Origin: Phycisphaerales bacterium
GTDB taxonomy: Bacteria > Planctomycetota > Phycisphaerae > Phycisphaerales > SM1A02
Direction of reading: 5' to 3'
DNA: 64,000 bases
Assembly (NCBI GenBank): GCA_028278245.1
Contig: JANQEQ010000097.1
Location: 62,001-126,000, forward strand
The position numbers and the translations under genes were made by a program. Positions 49,319 through 58,986 of this stretch are shown one piece after another. The notes under the pieces are model-generated. The model was not told where the DNA came from. It saw only the letters and a list, made by a program, of their open reading frames with translations, and ran no database searches. The first letter of the stretch is position 1, and every line of letters begins with the position of its first letter.

Positions 49319-49914
49319 TGTCCGTGATATTGAGACGGCTTTGGATACAGATCAGCGCCGATCGGAAACGATTCGGAATCTTTTGCGCTGCCTTCCTCGT
49401 ACTGCTGCTCTTCTGGGCACGACTGATCGTCGTATCACAAGCCCCGCGGGTGGTTATGGCGGAGGAGGATGAACAGGTCAATACAGCATCGACTGACGTT
49501 GAGAAGGTGTCCGATAAACCGGTTGCTCCGCCTATTGATATTGAGTTGGATCAGATTCCCAATCGCGATCCTTTCCTCATCAACGCAGAGCATTTTCCAG
49601 TTATCGCGCAAGTTCCGGTATTCGACCCAGAACAAGGCAAGTTGGGGGTGAAACCGACCGAAGATCCTGAACAGGCAGCACTTCGGAGAACCGCCGAATT
49701 GCAGAGCTTGGCCAGTCAATTCACGTTGCAGGGTGTGTTGAACCAACCACCCATGGCAGTGGTGAATGGCAATCTTTATCGGCCGGGCGATTGGATAACG
49801 AGTGTCGATCAAGAGCAGATTCGATTTGAAGTGAAAAGCATTGAGCAACGAAAGGTGACCATTGAATGCGAAGGTCGACAGTTCACATTAGAGATGACTA
49901 CGCCAGGGGGCTGA
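49318..49914 (+). CDS. pilP: PilP/GspC-like protein
   Basis: 198 residues. One N-terminal membrane helix (FGIFCAAFLVLLLFWARLIV), a linker with Pro and acidic residues, then the HR-type beta domain (FTLQGVLNQPPMAVVNGNLY, then RPGDWI, then RQFTLEM). PilP and GspC proteins link the inner-membrane complex to the secretin. The membrane helix favours a GspC-like layout, whereas classical PilP is a lipoprotein. Position in the M-N-O-P-Q order supports the name. Confidence 0.8.
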   Translation: MSVILRRLWIQISADRKRFGIFCAAFLVLLLFWARLIVVSQAPRVVMAEEDEQVNTASTDVEKVSDKPVAPPIDIELDQIPNRDPFLINAEHFPVIAQVPVFDPEQGKLGVKPTEDPEQAALRRTAELQSLASQFTLQGVLNQPPMAVVNGNLYRPGDWITSVDQEQIRFEVKSIEQRKVTIECEGRQFTLEMTTPGG

Positions 49915-49958
49915 GTAGTACACACGAGCAACCGGGCCAGGCAGGAGTATCTCCCATT

Positions 49959-52001
49959 ATGATCAGGAACCACACACAACAATCCGGGTATTTTTTTTGG
50001 CGTTGGGGTTTGGTTTGTGCGCTCTGCGTAACCCTGGCGATGCCGACAATCGGACAGGATGCAACCGAGGAATCCACGGTTGAAGTCACCGATTACGACA
50101 CCGTCACGCTCCAGGTCACTGATACCGATCTGGCACAGGTGTTGGAAATGCTTGCGATACAAAGCAAGAAGAACATCATCACTTCCAAGAGTGTTTCAGC
50201 CACGATTTCCGCCAACCTCTTTGATGTGACGTTCTATGAAGCACTGGATGCCATTCTGTATGTCAATGGTTATCAGTACGAAGAGCAGGACAACTTCATT
50301 TACATCTACACGCAAACCGAGTGGGAAGAACGCGAAGCAGCCCGTCGGCAGACGGAAAGCCGGGTCTTCGAACTCGATTTCATGTCAGCCTCCGATGCCA
50401 ACGAACTCATCACACCTCTGTTGAGCGAGTCGGGCACAAGTGCGTATCGAGGTGACGTCATCGACGGTATCGAAACTGATATGAGCGATGTCGGAGCAGA
50501 TCACTGGGCTTTCTCCGCAAAGCTCGTCGTGAGTGATTACCCCGATCGACTGGAGAGCATCGAAACGCTGCTCAACGAGTTGGACACACCGCCCCAGCAG
50601 GTTCTGGTTGAGTCCGTAATCCTGCAGACGACACTCGATGAGAATAATGCGTTCGGCGTGGATTTCTCCGTGCTCGGATCTCTTGATTTCACTGATCTGG
50701 CCAATCCACTTTCAGCCGTAAATGGACTTCTCACCGGTGCCGACGCTCAGGCGGGAGGTTTCCAACCACTGGATAATAATGCCCAGGCCGCCACCAGTTC
50801 TGTTGGTGGGACGCAGGGCCCCGGTGGATTAAAAATCGGTATTCTCAGCAACGACATCTCTGTCTTTGTCCGTGTGCTGGATGAAGTTACAGATACAACC
50901 GTGATGGCGCGGCCGAAAGTTATGTGTCTGAATCGTCAGCGGGCTGAGGTTCTGGTCGGTCGACGCGTGGGTTACCTGTCAACGACCGCAACCGAAACCA
51001 CCACGACCCAGACTGTTGAATTTCTGGATACGGGTATTCACCTGGTTTTCCGGCCGTTCATCAATAAGGATGGCATGATTCGTCTGGAACTCGCTCCGAG
51101 CACTTCAATCGGTATCGTCAATACGGTCACAGCTCCCAATGGGCAGGCGGTTACCATTCCCGATGAACTCACCAATGAGTTGACAACCAACGTCCGAGTG
51201 CGCGATGGCGAAACCCTCGTGCTCGGTGGTTTGTTCCGGGAGCGTACCGCTGTTTCTCGCCGCCAGATTCCATTACTGGGTGATATTCCCATCCTCGGAG
51301 CGGCGTTCAGGGGCCAGGATGATGAAGTTGAACGAGAAGAGATCATCTTCCTCATCACCCCCTCGATTGTGCAGGATCAAACCTTGTGGGAAATGGGGGA
51401 GGATACACTGGAACTATCCGATGCGGTCGTGGTTGGCGCTCGCAGCGGATTGTTGCCTTTCAGCAACTACCGAATGACTGATAATTACAATCAGGATGCG
51501 GTTGATGCCTACCGGCATGGTGATCTTGAGCGCGCCCTATTGCAGATCAACAACTCACTGCGCTTGAATACAGATCAGCCGGAAATGATTCGGTTCCGCG
51601 AGGAAGTGACCGGCGCGATCGATCAACCCTATGAACGTGGTGTTTTGAACCGAGTGATCAGAAAGAAACTGGGTGAGTTGTACGATCATGATCTGTCGTC
51701 CTGGGCGCCGGAACCGCTGCTTGAACTGGAACCGGAAGCCAGGGGAGATGTTGAGGTAAACACCGTCTCCTGGAATATCCCGATGGATGGGACGGATCCT
51801 TATTACGGCGAGTGGAACCAGCAACAGCGATTGTTCTACACCGGTTTCCTGTATGAGTTCTTTTCCGCCCTGGATATGCCTGAACTGTGTCCGGATTTCC
51901 GTACTGCGACGGACATTGCTGCCGGCGTTGAGTTTCCCACGAGTACGGACCTCAACGCTGAAGGTGACATCGAATTAGCGGAGGTGTGGGACCAGGAATA
52001 A
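49959..52001 (+). CDS. pilQ: Type IV pilus/type II secretin
   Basis: 680 residues from ATG 49959, with AGGAG 10 bases upstream, followed by a signal peptide (WGLVCALCVTLAMPTIGQ). It makes the outer-membrane ring. N-domains: DTDLAQVLEMLAIQSKKNI and VTFYEALDAILYVNGY (N0/N1), SRVFELDFMSASDANELITP (N1-type), and LVVSDYPDRLESIETLLNEL. The secretin core starts QVLVESVILQTTL and contains the signature VRVRDGETLVLGGLFRE, IPLLGDIPILGAAF and EREEIIFLITPSIV. After the secretin domain there is an extra C-terminal section of about 190 residues with a TPR-like part (HGDLERALLQINNSLRLNTD), which is unusual. Confidence 0.93.
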   Translation: MIRNHTQQSGYFFWRWGLVCALCVTLAMPTIGQDATEESTVEVTDYDTVTLQVTDTDLAQVLEMLAIQSKKNIITSKSVSATISANLFDVTFYEALDAILYVNGYQYEEQDNFIYIYTQTEWEEREAARRQTESRVFELDFMSASDANELITPLLSESGTSAYRGDVIDGIETDMSDVGADHWAFSAKLVVSDYPDRLESIETLLNELDTPPQQVLVESVILQTTLDENNAFGVDFSVLGSLDFTDLANPLSAVNGLLTGADAQAGGFQPLDNNAQAATSSVGGTQGPGGLKIGILSNDISVFVRVLDEVTDTTVMARPKVMCLNRQRAEVLVGRRVGYLSTTATETTTTQTVEFLDTGIHLVFRPFINKDGMIRLELAPSTSIGIVNTVTAPNGQAVTIPDELTNELTTNVRVRDGETLVLGGLFRERTAVSRRQIPLLGDIPILGAAFRGQDDEVEREEIIFLITPSIVQDQTLWEMGEDTLELSDAVVVGARSGLLPFSNYRMTDNYNQDAVDAYRHGDLERALLQINNSLRLNTDQPEMIRFREEVTGAIDQPYERGVLNRVIRKKLGELYDHDLSSWAPEPLLELEPEARGDVEVNTVSWNIPMDGTDPYYGEWNQQQRLFYTGFLYEFFSALDMPELCPDFRTATDIAAGVEFPTSTDLNAEGDIELAEVWDQE

Positions 52002-52086
52002 TTGATTCAAGTTTCATCGTCATGGAGGGCGGGATTTCGCTGAATCGATCAAGGCTGTCTGCCTCGATCATAAGGAGTTCAAAAAC

Positions 52087-53295
52087 ATGTGGATGCGACT
52101 CATACCCACACTTTTCCTGACAGGTGCGTTTATTGGTCTGTCGGGATGTGGAACACCCTACCATGAAACTGTGCGTGCTGATGCTCGTTCGCGCGTTGAC
52201 GCTTTCAATGCACAGCTGAGTTACGATCAGGCGGAGAAGGCTTTTTCTGTAGGACGATTCGATACCGCCCTGCGCCAGATCAACGATGCGCTCGAGCGTT
52301 TTCCTGATGCGCCGGAATATCATGTCCTCCAGGGACGCATTTACCTTGAAACGCATCGTCTTGAAGAGGCGATCGAATCATTCATGGGTGCGCTGGAAGT
52401 TAATGAAGAGTATGCCGAGGCTTTGTATTTTGCCGGCATCGTGTTTCAGCGCTGGTCTGATGATGAATCCGCATACGAAAAATACCAGAAAGCTTACGAG
52501 TTGGAGCCGAGCAATGTGCAATACCTATTGGCCTCGGCGGAGTCACTGGTCGCGCTAGGTGAGTTGAATGCCGCACGTGAATTGGTGACTGAAAAGTTAT
52601 CTTATTTTGAATATAACTCAGCATTACGCCATTTACTCGGACAAATTGAAATGTTGGAGGATCGGCCGCAGGAAGCTGTGGAATATCTGACCCAGGCAAG
52701 ACTCATGAAACCTGATGATCTCTTCCTTCTGGAGGAGTTAGCGTGGGCGCAATATCTGGCCGGCCAGTATTCTCCATCTTATGACTCCCTGCAGCATCTT
52801 CAACTACGTTTGCCCGAGCCGCGTACCGACCTCATGCATCTGGAAGCCCGTTGCCTGGCAATGATGGAACGGAACAACGATGCCCGTAATCTGTATCTCA
52901 AATTAAGCAAACTGAAACCAGAAGATGTCGAGATTTGGGTCGAGCTGGGAGCGATAGCCTGGGATTTGGGTGATTATCGCAGGGTTGCCCAAAGCGGAAT
53001 GCGCGCTACTTCGATTGCGCCTGATCGTCATGAAGGATTCATGCTTCGTGGAGTTTATGAGCAGCAAAAAGGCAATCTGGATGAAGCGCGCAAAATGTTT
53101 GAGAAAGCTAGTCAACGGGCGGAGGGAAATGCATTGCCCTATATTCTGCTGGGCAATCTCCTGGAGGATGTAGGTGATTACAAGGGCGCGCAGGCTGCGT
53201 ATGCTGCGGCACAACAGGCAGAACCGACGAATCCCGATGCCCAGTTGCTGTGGCAGCAAATCCGCGAAAGACAACTCACCGTGGCGGAGCCATGA
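52087..53295 (+). CDS. TPR-repeat lipoprotein (PilF/Tgl-like)
   Basis: 402 residues. The signal peptide ends in the lipobox LSGC-G. TPR units fill the rest: YDQAEKAFSVGRFDTALRQI, YHVLQGRIYLETHRLEEAIE, LAGQYSPSYDSLQHLQ and LLGNLLEDVGDYKGAQAAYA. Lipoproteins of this kind (PilF/PilW/Tgl) help the secretin assemble in the outer membrane, and the position directly after the secretin gene fits that role. At 402 residues it is longer than the usual 250. AAGGAG precedes the start. Confidence 0.82.
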   Translation: MWMRLIPTLFLTGAFIGLSGCGTPYHETVRADARSRVDAFNAQLSYDQAEKAFSVGRFDTALRQINDALERFPDAPEYHVLQGRIYLETHRLEEAIESFMGALEVNEEYAEALYFAGIVFQRWSDDESAYEKYQKAYELEPSNVQYLLASAESLVALGELNAARELVTEKLSYFEYNSALRHLLGQIEMLEDRPQEAVEYLTQARLMKPDDLFLLEELAWAQYLAGQYSPSYDSLQHLQLRLPEPRTDLMHLEARCLAMMERNNDARNLYLKLSKLKPEDVEIWVELGAIAWDLGDYRRVAQSGMRATSIAPDRHEGFMLRGVYEQQKGNLDEARKMFEKASQRAEGNALPYILLGNLLEDVGDYKGAQAAYAAAQQAEPTNPDAQLLWQQIRERQLTVAEP

Positions 53296-53363
53296 TTAGA
53301 GAGGTTCAAGCATGACGAGGTGGAATTCTCTGTCATTCTGATTCGATTGAAAAGGGAGCCAGG

Positions 53364-54851
53364 GTGAAGGCAGGAAAAGTGGTAAGCCTGGTCGTGGCTG
53401 CAACGCTGGCTGTGGTAGCAGCATTGATGGTGTTGATTTTTGAAACTGCACCCGGCTTACAGCAAGGTTTGGAAGGTGTGCCGATCATCGTGCGCATAGG
53501 GATCATTGCTGGTGCTCTGGGTGTTATATATTACCTGATCCTATGTCCCGTCGGATTACTCTTTGATCGCGCCATGCGCGAGATGCACCGTTTCTTTGTC
53601 GAAGTCGCTACGAGCGAACAGGTGACACCCTACCGAGTACCGAAATGGCTCATACCCCTGATGCACGCGTTTACAGGTGCCGTGGAGCATTTCCGTCAAC
53701 AGGAAGTCGACTTTCGAAACCAGTTGCGTGATTTGGAAGTACGCCACCGGGTTTCGGAAGTACAGCGAAGGCAAATCGAAGCGGTGCTCCATGCGCTGCG
53801 CGATGGTGTTCTTGTGACCGATTCGTTCAATGAGATTGTCATGGCCAATGACATGGCGGCAAATGCGCTGGGCTTTGAAACAAAAGATGCAATTCACCAT
53901 CCGTTGGAGCAGGTGATTCAGGATCAACGCATGATTGAACTGGTCAGCGATGCCAAGGAAACCATGAACACGGCTGAACGTTTTCATGTGGAACATGAAT
54001 TGGCGGTGGGACATGATGAAAACGGCAACCCGACGGGTTCCTGTCTGTTCGATCTGACCCTGGCCTGTGTCGAGGATCATAAACATGAAGTGGGAGGGGT
54101 TGTGACGATCCTTCACGACCTGACCCGGGAACGTGAAATTTCTCAAATGAAGAGTGATTTTGTTTCCAAGGCAAGTCACGAGTTGCGCACACCGCTGTCT
54201 TCGATCCGCGCGTATGTGGAAATGCTCGTCGATGGTGAAGCGGAAGATGAATCATCGCGTCAGGAGTTTTACCAGATCATTCACAATGAGACTGAGCGCC
54301 TTGGGCGATTGATTGACAACATGCTTAACATCAGCCGTATTGAAGCTGGTATTGTGCAGATCGAACGAGAGATTGTGGATCCCAAGGAGTTAATAGAACG
54401 CGCTGTGGAAACCATCGGTCTTCAGGCACAGGCAAAAAATATCTCGTTGCATACTAAATTGGCACCGGTTTCACTTCAGGTTGAAGGTGATGCGGACATG
54501 CTTTATCAGGCTGTGTTGAATCTTGCATCCAATGCAGTGAAGTACACTCCGGAGGGAGGACGGGTGACTCTGACGGCAGACTCTGACAACCTGACCCGCA
54601 GTGTGGTGATTTCGGTTGTTGATACAGGCCTGGGCATCCCCCCTGATGCCGTATCCAAACTGTTTGAGAAATTCTTCCGAGTGGAGAATTACAAGCGCAT
54701 CGCTAAGGGAACAGGCTTGGGGTTAAACCTATGTAAACATATTGTGGAAACACTGCATAACGGACAAATTGGGGTGGAATCAAAATTAGGCATGGGATCA
54801 AAGTTCTGGTTCTCGATACCGATGCGTTACGCAGGATCTCAAGCGGCATAA
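53364..54851 (+). CDS. Membrane sensor histidine kinase with PAS domain
   Basis: 495 residues. Two membrane helices (LVVAATLAVVAALMVLIF, about 9-26; IGIIAGALGVIYYLILCPVG, about 46-65) enclose a very short outer loop. A HAMP-like linker follows, then a PAS domain (VLHALRDGVLVTDSFNEIVM, near 140). HisKA is SKASHELRTPLSSIRAYVEM with phospho-His272. The ATPase domain has LASNAVKYTPEGG (N box), VVDTGLGIPPDAV (G1) and GTGLGLNLCKHIV (G2). The kinase would sense an internal or membrane signal through PAS and pass phosphate to the regulator encoded 11 bases later. Confidence 0.93.
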   Translation: MKAGKVVSLVVAATLAVVAALMVLIFETAPGLQQGLEGVPIIVRIGIIAGALGVIYYLILCPVGLLFDRAMREMHRFFVEVATSEQVTPYRVPKWLIPLMHAFTGAVEHFRQQEVDFRNQLRDLEVRHRVSEVQRRQIEAVLHALRDGVLVTDSFNEIVMANDMAANALGFETKDAIHHPLEQVIQDQRMIELVSDAKETMNTAERFHVEHELAVGHDENGNPTGSCLFDLTLACVEDHKHEVGGVVTILHDLTREREISQMKSDFVSKASHELRTPLSSIRAYVEMLVDGEAEDESSRQEFYQIIHNETERLGRLIDNMLNISRIEAGIVQIEREIVDPKELIERAVETIGLQAQAKNISLHTKLAPVSLQVEGDADMLYQAVLNLASNAVKYTPEGGRVTLTADSDNLTRSVVISVVDTGLGIPPDAVSKLFEKFFRVENYKRIAKGTGLGLNLCKHIVETLHNGQIGVESKLGMGSKFWFSIPMRYAGSQAA

Positions 54852-54862
54852 GGAGAACAATC

Positions 54863-55252
54863 ATGACTCAAACTATTCTGGTGGTCGATGACGAAACGCA
54901 TATCGTTCAGGTTTTGTCATTTAAATTGCGCAATGCAGGATATGAAGTTCTCACTGCTGAGGATGGGGAAGAGGGTCTGGAAGTTGCTCGAAATTCGATC
55001 CCCGATCTTATTATCACCGATTTCCAAATGCCTTATATGACGGGAATGGAATTGTGTTGCGCCCTGAATGAGGATGAAACGACCGCGTCAATCCCGGTAT
55101 TGATGCTGACAGCTCGGGGTTATGCACTTGATGATGACGACTTGAGTATCAGCAACATCAAGGGGATTCTGAGTAAACCGTTCAGCCCGCGCGCCATTGT
55201 GCAACAGGTTTCTGAATTATTGGATTCCGGAGTTCAATCGGAGGCAGCATGA
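54863..55252 (+). CDS. Single-domain response regulator
   Basis: 129 residues, only a receiver domain with no output part. Acidic pocket D9/D10, phosphorylation site D53 (LIITDFQMPYMTG), Thr in LMLTARG, and Lys in ILSKPFSP. It pairs with the preceding kinase, 11 bases upstream, and lies 4 bases before the HD-GYP gene. It would signal by protein contact, perhaps to the HD-GYP protein or to the PilB motor. Confidence 0.93.
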   Translation: MTQTILVVDDETHIVQVLSFKLRNAGYEVLTAEDGEEGLEVARNSIPDLIITDFQMPYMTGMELCCALNEDETTASIPVLMLTARGYALDDDDLSISNIKGILSKPFSPRAIVQQVSELLDSGVQSEAA

Positions 55253-55256
55253 TAGA

Positions 55257-56906
55257 ATGAGTTATCTCAGTGAGTTGCAAACTCAGGCAGGCGAACTCAG
55301 CCAGTGTCTTCGACACGTTGGCCTGTTGCTGTTGAATTGCGACTCCAGCGGTAAACTCGTTCCATCAGCCCAGGGGAATACAGATTGGTTGGAAGGCTTG
55401 TTCTGCAATTCGCCGCTGTTTCAAAAAGCCCTGCATGATGCTGCGCGAATGTGGGAGAAGAGTGACAATCCCCAGGCCGTGAAGATTCTTCCCGGTGTGT
55501 GGATTGATCCTATTCCAGTCTTCCATCGTCGCCAACACATGGGATACAGCCTGACACTCATTCCAACGCAGGCCTTTTTACAATCGGAGCAGTTAGCTGC
55601 CGTATGCCAGTCTGCTCAACAGGATTTTCAGGTGATTAAAAATCTCCTGAGTGATCTGGAACTCACAACGGAGGTTGAAGTATCCCGGCTGGGTGCAATT
55701 GTACGTTTTGCCCACAAAGATCAGCGCCAATTGCTCAACAGTCATCAATCTCTTGAGTCCATCGGACAGCAACTCGGAGAATCGTACGAGGAAATCAATC
55801 TGCTCTACACAATCATCCAGAGCATGAAGGAAGTGCAGAATCCGAGTCGATTCATCTCGATGACCTGTGATGAACTCCTGGCGACGCTGCCTTATGCCTG
55901 GGTTTGTGCGCAGATGAGTGATGACAAAAACCGCTTGAAGCAATTGTCAGGTATGTCTCATTTTTCCGGACAAACCGGATCTTCGCCGGCTGATATTCAT
56001 CCGCTTTGTCGCGAGATCATGGTTCAGGCTGAAGTTGATACTCCGATGGTATTGGAGCCGGCGTACAATCCGGACCACGAGCGCTATGCGAAATTCGGAC
56101 GTACTGCGCTGGTTCATCCCATCAGCAGTGATGGTCAGGTGATCGGCATTCTGGTTGTGGGCGATAAGCAAGGAGAAGATCCCGCAGCATCATCTGTCGA
56201 TATGAAACTGCTTGGTGCGACTGCTTCACACATGGCAATCTTTCTGGAGAATGCTGCACTCTACGAAGATCTGAACCGTATGTTCATGGGTACGCTGGAG
56301 GCTCTGACCGCTTCCATCGACGCGAAGGATCGATACACCTGCGGCCACTCAGAACGCGTCGCAAAGCTTACGCAGCAGCTTGCTACCGCTGTCGGACTGG
56401 ACGAACGCACAGTTCAGCGCATGCACATTGCCGGTCTGGTTCACGATGTGGGAAAGATCGGCGTACCCGAAGCCGTGCTGACCAAGCCCGGACGTCTCAC
56501 CCCGGCCGAGTTCGATGAAATTAAGAAGCATCCTGAAATCGGGTATCGCATTCTCAAAGATATTCCTCAGCTACAGGATATTCTCCCCGGTGTTCTCTAT
56601 CACCACGAACGCTGGGATGGATGTGGTTATCCTCATGGCCTGCATACAGATAAGATTCCCGTCATAGCACGCTTAATTGCACTGGCGGATTCATTTGACG
56701 CAATGAGTTCCAATCGAACGTATCGTTCACGCTTGTCGCGCACTGAAGTGCTCAGCGAAATCAAACGGTGTGCGGGTACCCAGTTTGATCCCGAGCTTGC
56801 CCCGATTTTTATTGAGTTGGATTTTTCCGAGTTTGACCGGATGGTGCAGGAGCATCAGGAAGCTGACATGAACTATCCCACCTATAGGCAGGAGGATGTC
56901 GCATGA
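55257..56906 (+). CDS. GAF and HD-GYP domain protein (probable c-di-GMP phosphodiesterase)
   Basis: 549 residues from ATG 55257, the first Met after GGAGG. The N-terminal 200 residues are unassigned with helical parts, then a GAF-like domain (near 190-340; GRTALVHPISSDGQVIGILV). The HD-GYP domain is complete: HSERVAKLTQQLA, LVHDVGKIGVPEAVL, HHERWDGCGYP (HHExxDGxGYP) and ALADSFDAMSS. Such enzymes degrade cyclic di-GMP. It overlaps the STAS gene by 4 bases, and it sits directly before pilB, whose MshEN domains bind c-di-GMP in related systems. Confidence 0.92.
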   Translation: MSYLSELQTQAGELSQCLRHVGLLLLNCDSSGKLVPSAQGNTDWLEGLFCNSPLFQKALHDAARMWEKSDNPQAVKILPGVWIDPIPVFHRRQHMGYSLTLIPTQAFLQSEQLAAVCQSAQQDFQVIKNLLSDLELTTEVEVSRLGAIVRFAHKDQRQLLNSHQSLESIGQQLGESYEEINLLYTIIQSMKEVQNPSRFISMTCDELLATLPYAWVCAQMSDDKNRLKQLSGMSHFSGQTGSSPADIHPLCREIMVQAEVDTPMVLEPAYNPDHERYAKFGRTALVHPISSDGQVIGILVVGDKQGEDPAASSVDMKLLGATASHMAIFLENAALYEDLNRMFMGTLEALTASIDAKDRYTCGHSERVAKLTQQLATAVGLDERTVQRMHIAGLVHDVGKIGVPEAVLTKPGRLTPAEFDEIKKHPEIGYRILKDIPQLQDILPGVLYHHERWDGCGYPHGLHTDKIPVIARLIALADSFDAMSSNRTYRSRLSRTEVLSEIKRCAGTQFDPELAPIFIELDFSEFDRMVQEHQEADMNYPTYRQEDVA

Positions 56907-57241
56907 AACTCAGCTACGAAGATCATGGGACAGTGTCGGTATTAACTGTGAGCGGTGAGTTAACAACTGATCAGGCAGATAATTTTCGACGTGCCTGTCA
57001 GGATCGTATCACCAAGGATATCCACGATATCGTGCTGAATCTAGAGCATCTGGAACTGCTGGATTCAGCAGGGCTGGAACTGCTGTTGTGGCTGGTTGAT
57101 CTGCTGGCCGAGAACAGCGGGCACCTCCGACTGGTCAACCCCAATGACACAATTCAGAAAATCCTTGAAGTGACCAGGTTAGAGCGGCGCTTTGACATTC
57201 ACGGAACCATCGAAGCGGCGGCAAAAAGTTTACGTATATGA
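56903..57241 (+). CDS. STAS-domain protein (anti-sigma factor antagonist type)
   Basis: 112 residues, one STAS domain: VSVLTVSGELTTDQADNFRR, IVLNLEHLELLDSAGLELLL with the phospho-Ser of the family in LDSAGLE, and RLVNPNDTIQKILEVTRLE. Such proteins switch partners by phosphorylation. No anti-sigma kinase of the RsbW type is in the operon, so its partner is elsewhere or is not an anti-sigma factor. Coupled to the HD-GYP gene. Confidence 0.88.
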   Translation: MKLSYEDHGTVSVLTVSGELTTDQADNFRRACQDRITKDIHDIVLNLEHLELLDSAGLELLLWLVDLLAENSGHLRLVNPNDTIQKILEVTRLERRFDIHGTIEAAAKSLRI

Positions 57242-57251
57242 GTGATCAGAC

Positions 57252-58985
57252 ATGATTCAATCTCACGAATCAAACATAAATTATCAGGCAACTCCCAGTA
57301 AACCGCTTGGGGAGGCACTTGTTGATAATGGATTGATCACTGCGGAACAACTTCAGGAAGCTCTCGAATATCAACAGCAGAAGGGGCATAAGAAACTCCT
57401 GGGTGAGATCCTGGTGGAACTTAACTTCCTGAGCGAACAGCAGGTATTGGAAGTCGTCGCAGATGGATACGGCGTTCCTTTTGTAACCCACACGGCACGA
57501 ATTGCAGATCCTCGTGTGGTCGAGCAATTGCCTCGTGAGTTCTTGGAGGAACATCGAGTTCTTCCTTTGTTTCTCGTGCGTGATGTTCTTACGGTCGCCG
57601 TATCAGAGCCGGCAAATCTGTTTCTTATTGAAGAAGTTGAACGGGAATCGGGTTTCACCGTCCAGATTGTTGCCGCCACAGGACAGGAAATCGAATCATC
57701 ACTTCGGGCTTATCTTCCTTCAGCCAATGTCTTTGTCATTGATGACATTTATGAAGATGTCGACGATGCGGATTTCAGTATTATTGAAAACCAGGTCACG
57801 GAGTTGGCGGATCTCGAAGAAGTGGCCGGCCGCAGCCCAGTCGTCAAGCTTGTGAATTATTTGATTTACTCCGCAGTGCAGGAGGGCGCGTCGGATATAC
57901 ATCTGGAACCGGATGATCATCATCTTCGGGTTCGATATCGTGTTGATGGCCGGTTATACGAAACGCTAAACCCGCCTTATCAAATGCACGCAGCGCTCAC
58001 GAGTCGTATCAAGATCATGAGCAATCTGGATATCTCCGAAAGGCGCATTCCACAGGACGGTGATATTCACGTCATGTTGGAAGGACGTCCCATCGATCTT
58101 CGTGTCTCCACCATGCCGGGGAAATTCGGCGAGAAGACGGTGGTCCGTATCATTGATAATCGCAATGCCATCGTGTCTCTGGACAAGCTCGGTTTCTCGC
58201 AGGACATGCTGAAAAACTGGAAGGATATCATCAGTCAGCCCAACGGCGTGGTGCTGGTCACGGGGCCGACCGGATCCGGGAAATCAACAACGCTCTATTC
58301 AGTTCTGAGCATGATCAACAGCGAGCAGCACAACCTCTCCACCGTTGAAGATCCTGTTGAGGCAAATATCCCCGGGGTGAACCAATCACAAGTTAATGAG
58401 CGAGCCGGTTACGATTTTGCCACGGCTTTACGCGCATTACTTCGTCAGGATCCTGACATATTAATGGTCGGCGAAATCCGCGATGCGGAAACAGCGTCAA
58501 CTGCGACACAGGCGGCACTCACCGGACACCTTGTATTTTCCACACTCCACACAAACGATGCACCAAGTGCGGTCACTCGACTCGTCAATGTCGGTATCGA
58601 ACCCTATCTGGTGGCGGCGACAATCCGCGGCGTGTTGGGACAGCGATTGGTTCGGAAGATTTGCCCTCATTGTAAGGAATCCTACGAGCCCGATGCGATT
58701 ACCAGCGAAGCTGTAGCGGAGTACGTGGAACCGTTTGATGTTCTTTATCGTGGCAAAGGATGTGCCCGGTGTCGAGGTACGGGCTTTGCCGGACGGATTG
58801 GGATATTCGAATTGCTTCTTCCCGATGAAAAATTCCTCACCGCTGTCGCAGAAGGTGCATCTCTTCAGGAACTGCGCGAATATTTGAAATCAGGAGGTTG
58901 GAGCACGCTTCGCGCCGACGGTATGCAAAAAGTACGTGATGGTTTGACCACTGCAGAAGAAGTGTTTTACGTGACGGTAACCTGA
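57252..58985 (+). CDS. pilB: Type IV pilus/type II assembly ATPase PilB/GspE
   Basis: 577 residues. Two MshEN-type N-terminal parts (LGEALVDNGLITAEQLQEAL and VPFVTHTARIADPRVVEQLP) can bind cyclic di-GMP in relatives. The ATPase has Walker A GPTGSGKST (Lys344), an Asp box (STVEDPVE), Walker B (DPDILMVGEIRD) and the His box (TGHLVFSTLHTND). A tetracysteine zinc site follows (CPHC..., CARCRGTGFAGR). It drives pilin assembly at the inner membrane. No pilT retraction ATPase is in this window. Confidence 0.96.
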   Translation: MIQSHESNINYQATPSKPLGEALVDNGLITAEQLQEALEYQQQKGHKKLLGEILVELNFLSEQQVLEVVADGYGVPFVTHTARIADPRVVEQLPREFLEEHRVLPLFLVRDVLTVAVSEPANLFLIEEVERESGFTVQIVAATGQEIESSLRAYLPSANVFVIDDIYEDVDDADFSIIENQVTELADLEEVAGRSPVVKLVNYLIYSAVQEGASDIHLEPDDHHLRVRYRVDGRLYETLNPPYQMHAALTSRIKIMSNLDISERRIPQDGDIHVMLEGRPIDLRVSTMPGKFGEKTVVRIIDNRNAIVSLDKLGFSQDMLKNWKDIISQPNGVVLVTGPTGSGKSTTLYSVLSMINSEQHNLSTVEDPVEANIPGVNQSQVNERAGYDFATALRALLRQDPDILMVGEIRDAETASTATQAALTGHLVFSTLHTNDAPSAVTRLVNVGIEPYLVAATIRGVLGQRLVRKICPHCKESYEPDAITSEAVAEYVEPFDVLYRGKGCARCRGTGFAGRIGIFELLLPDEKFLTAVAEGASLQELREYLKSGGWSTLRADGMQKVRDGLTTAEEVFYVTVT

Positions 58986-58986
58986 T

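Noticed and set aside
53556-54179. 207-residue minus-strand ORF inside the histidine kinase
   Set aside because: Shadow of PAS and HisKA coding sequence.
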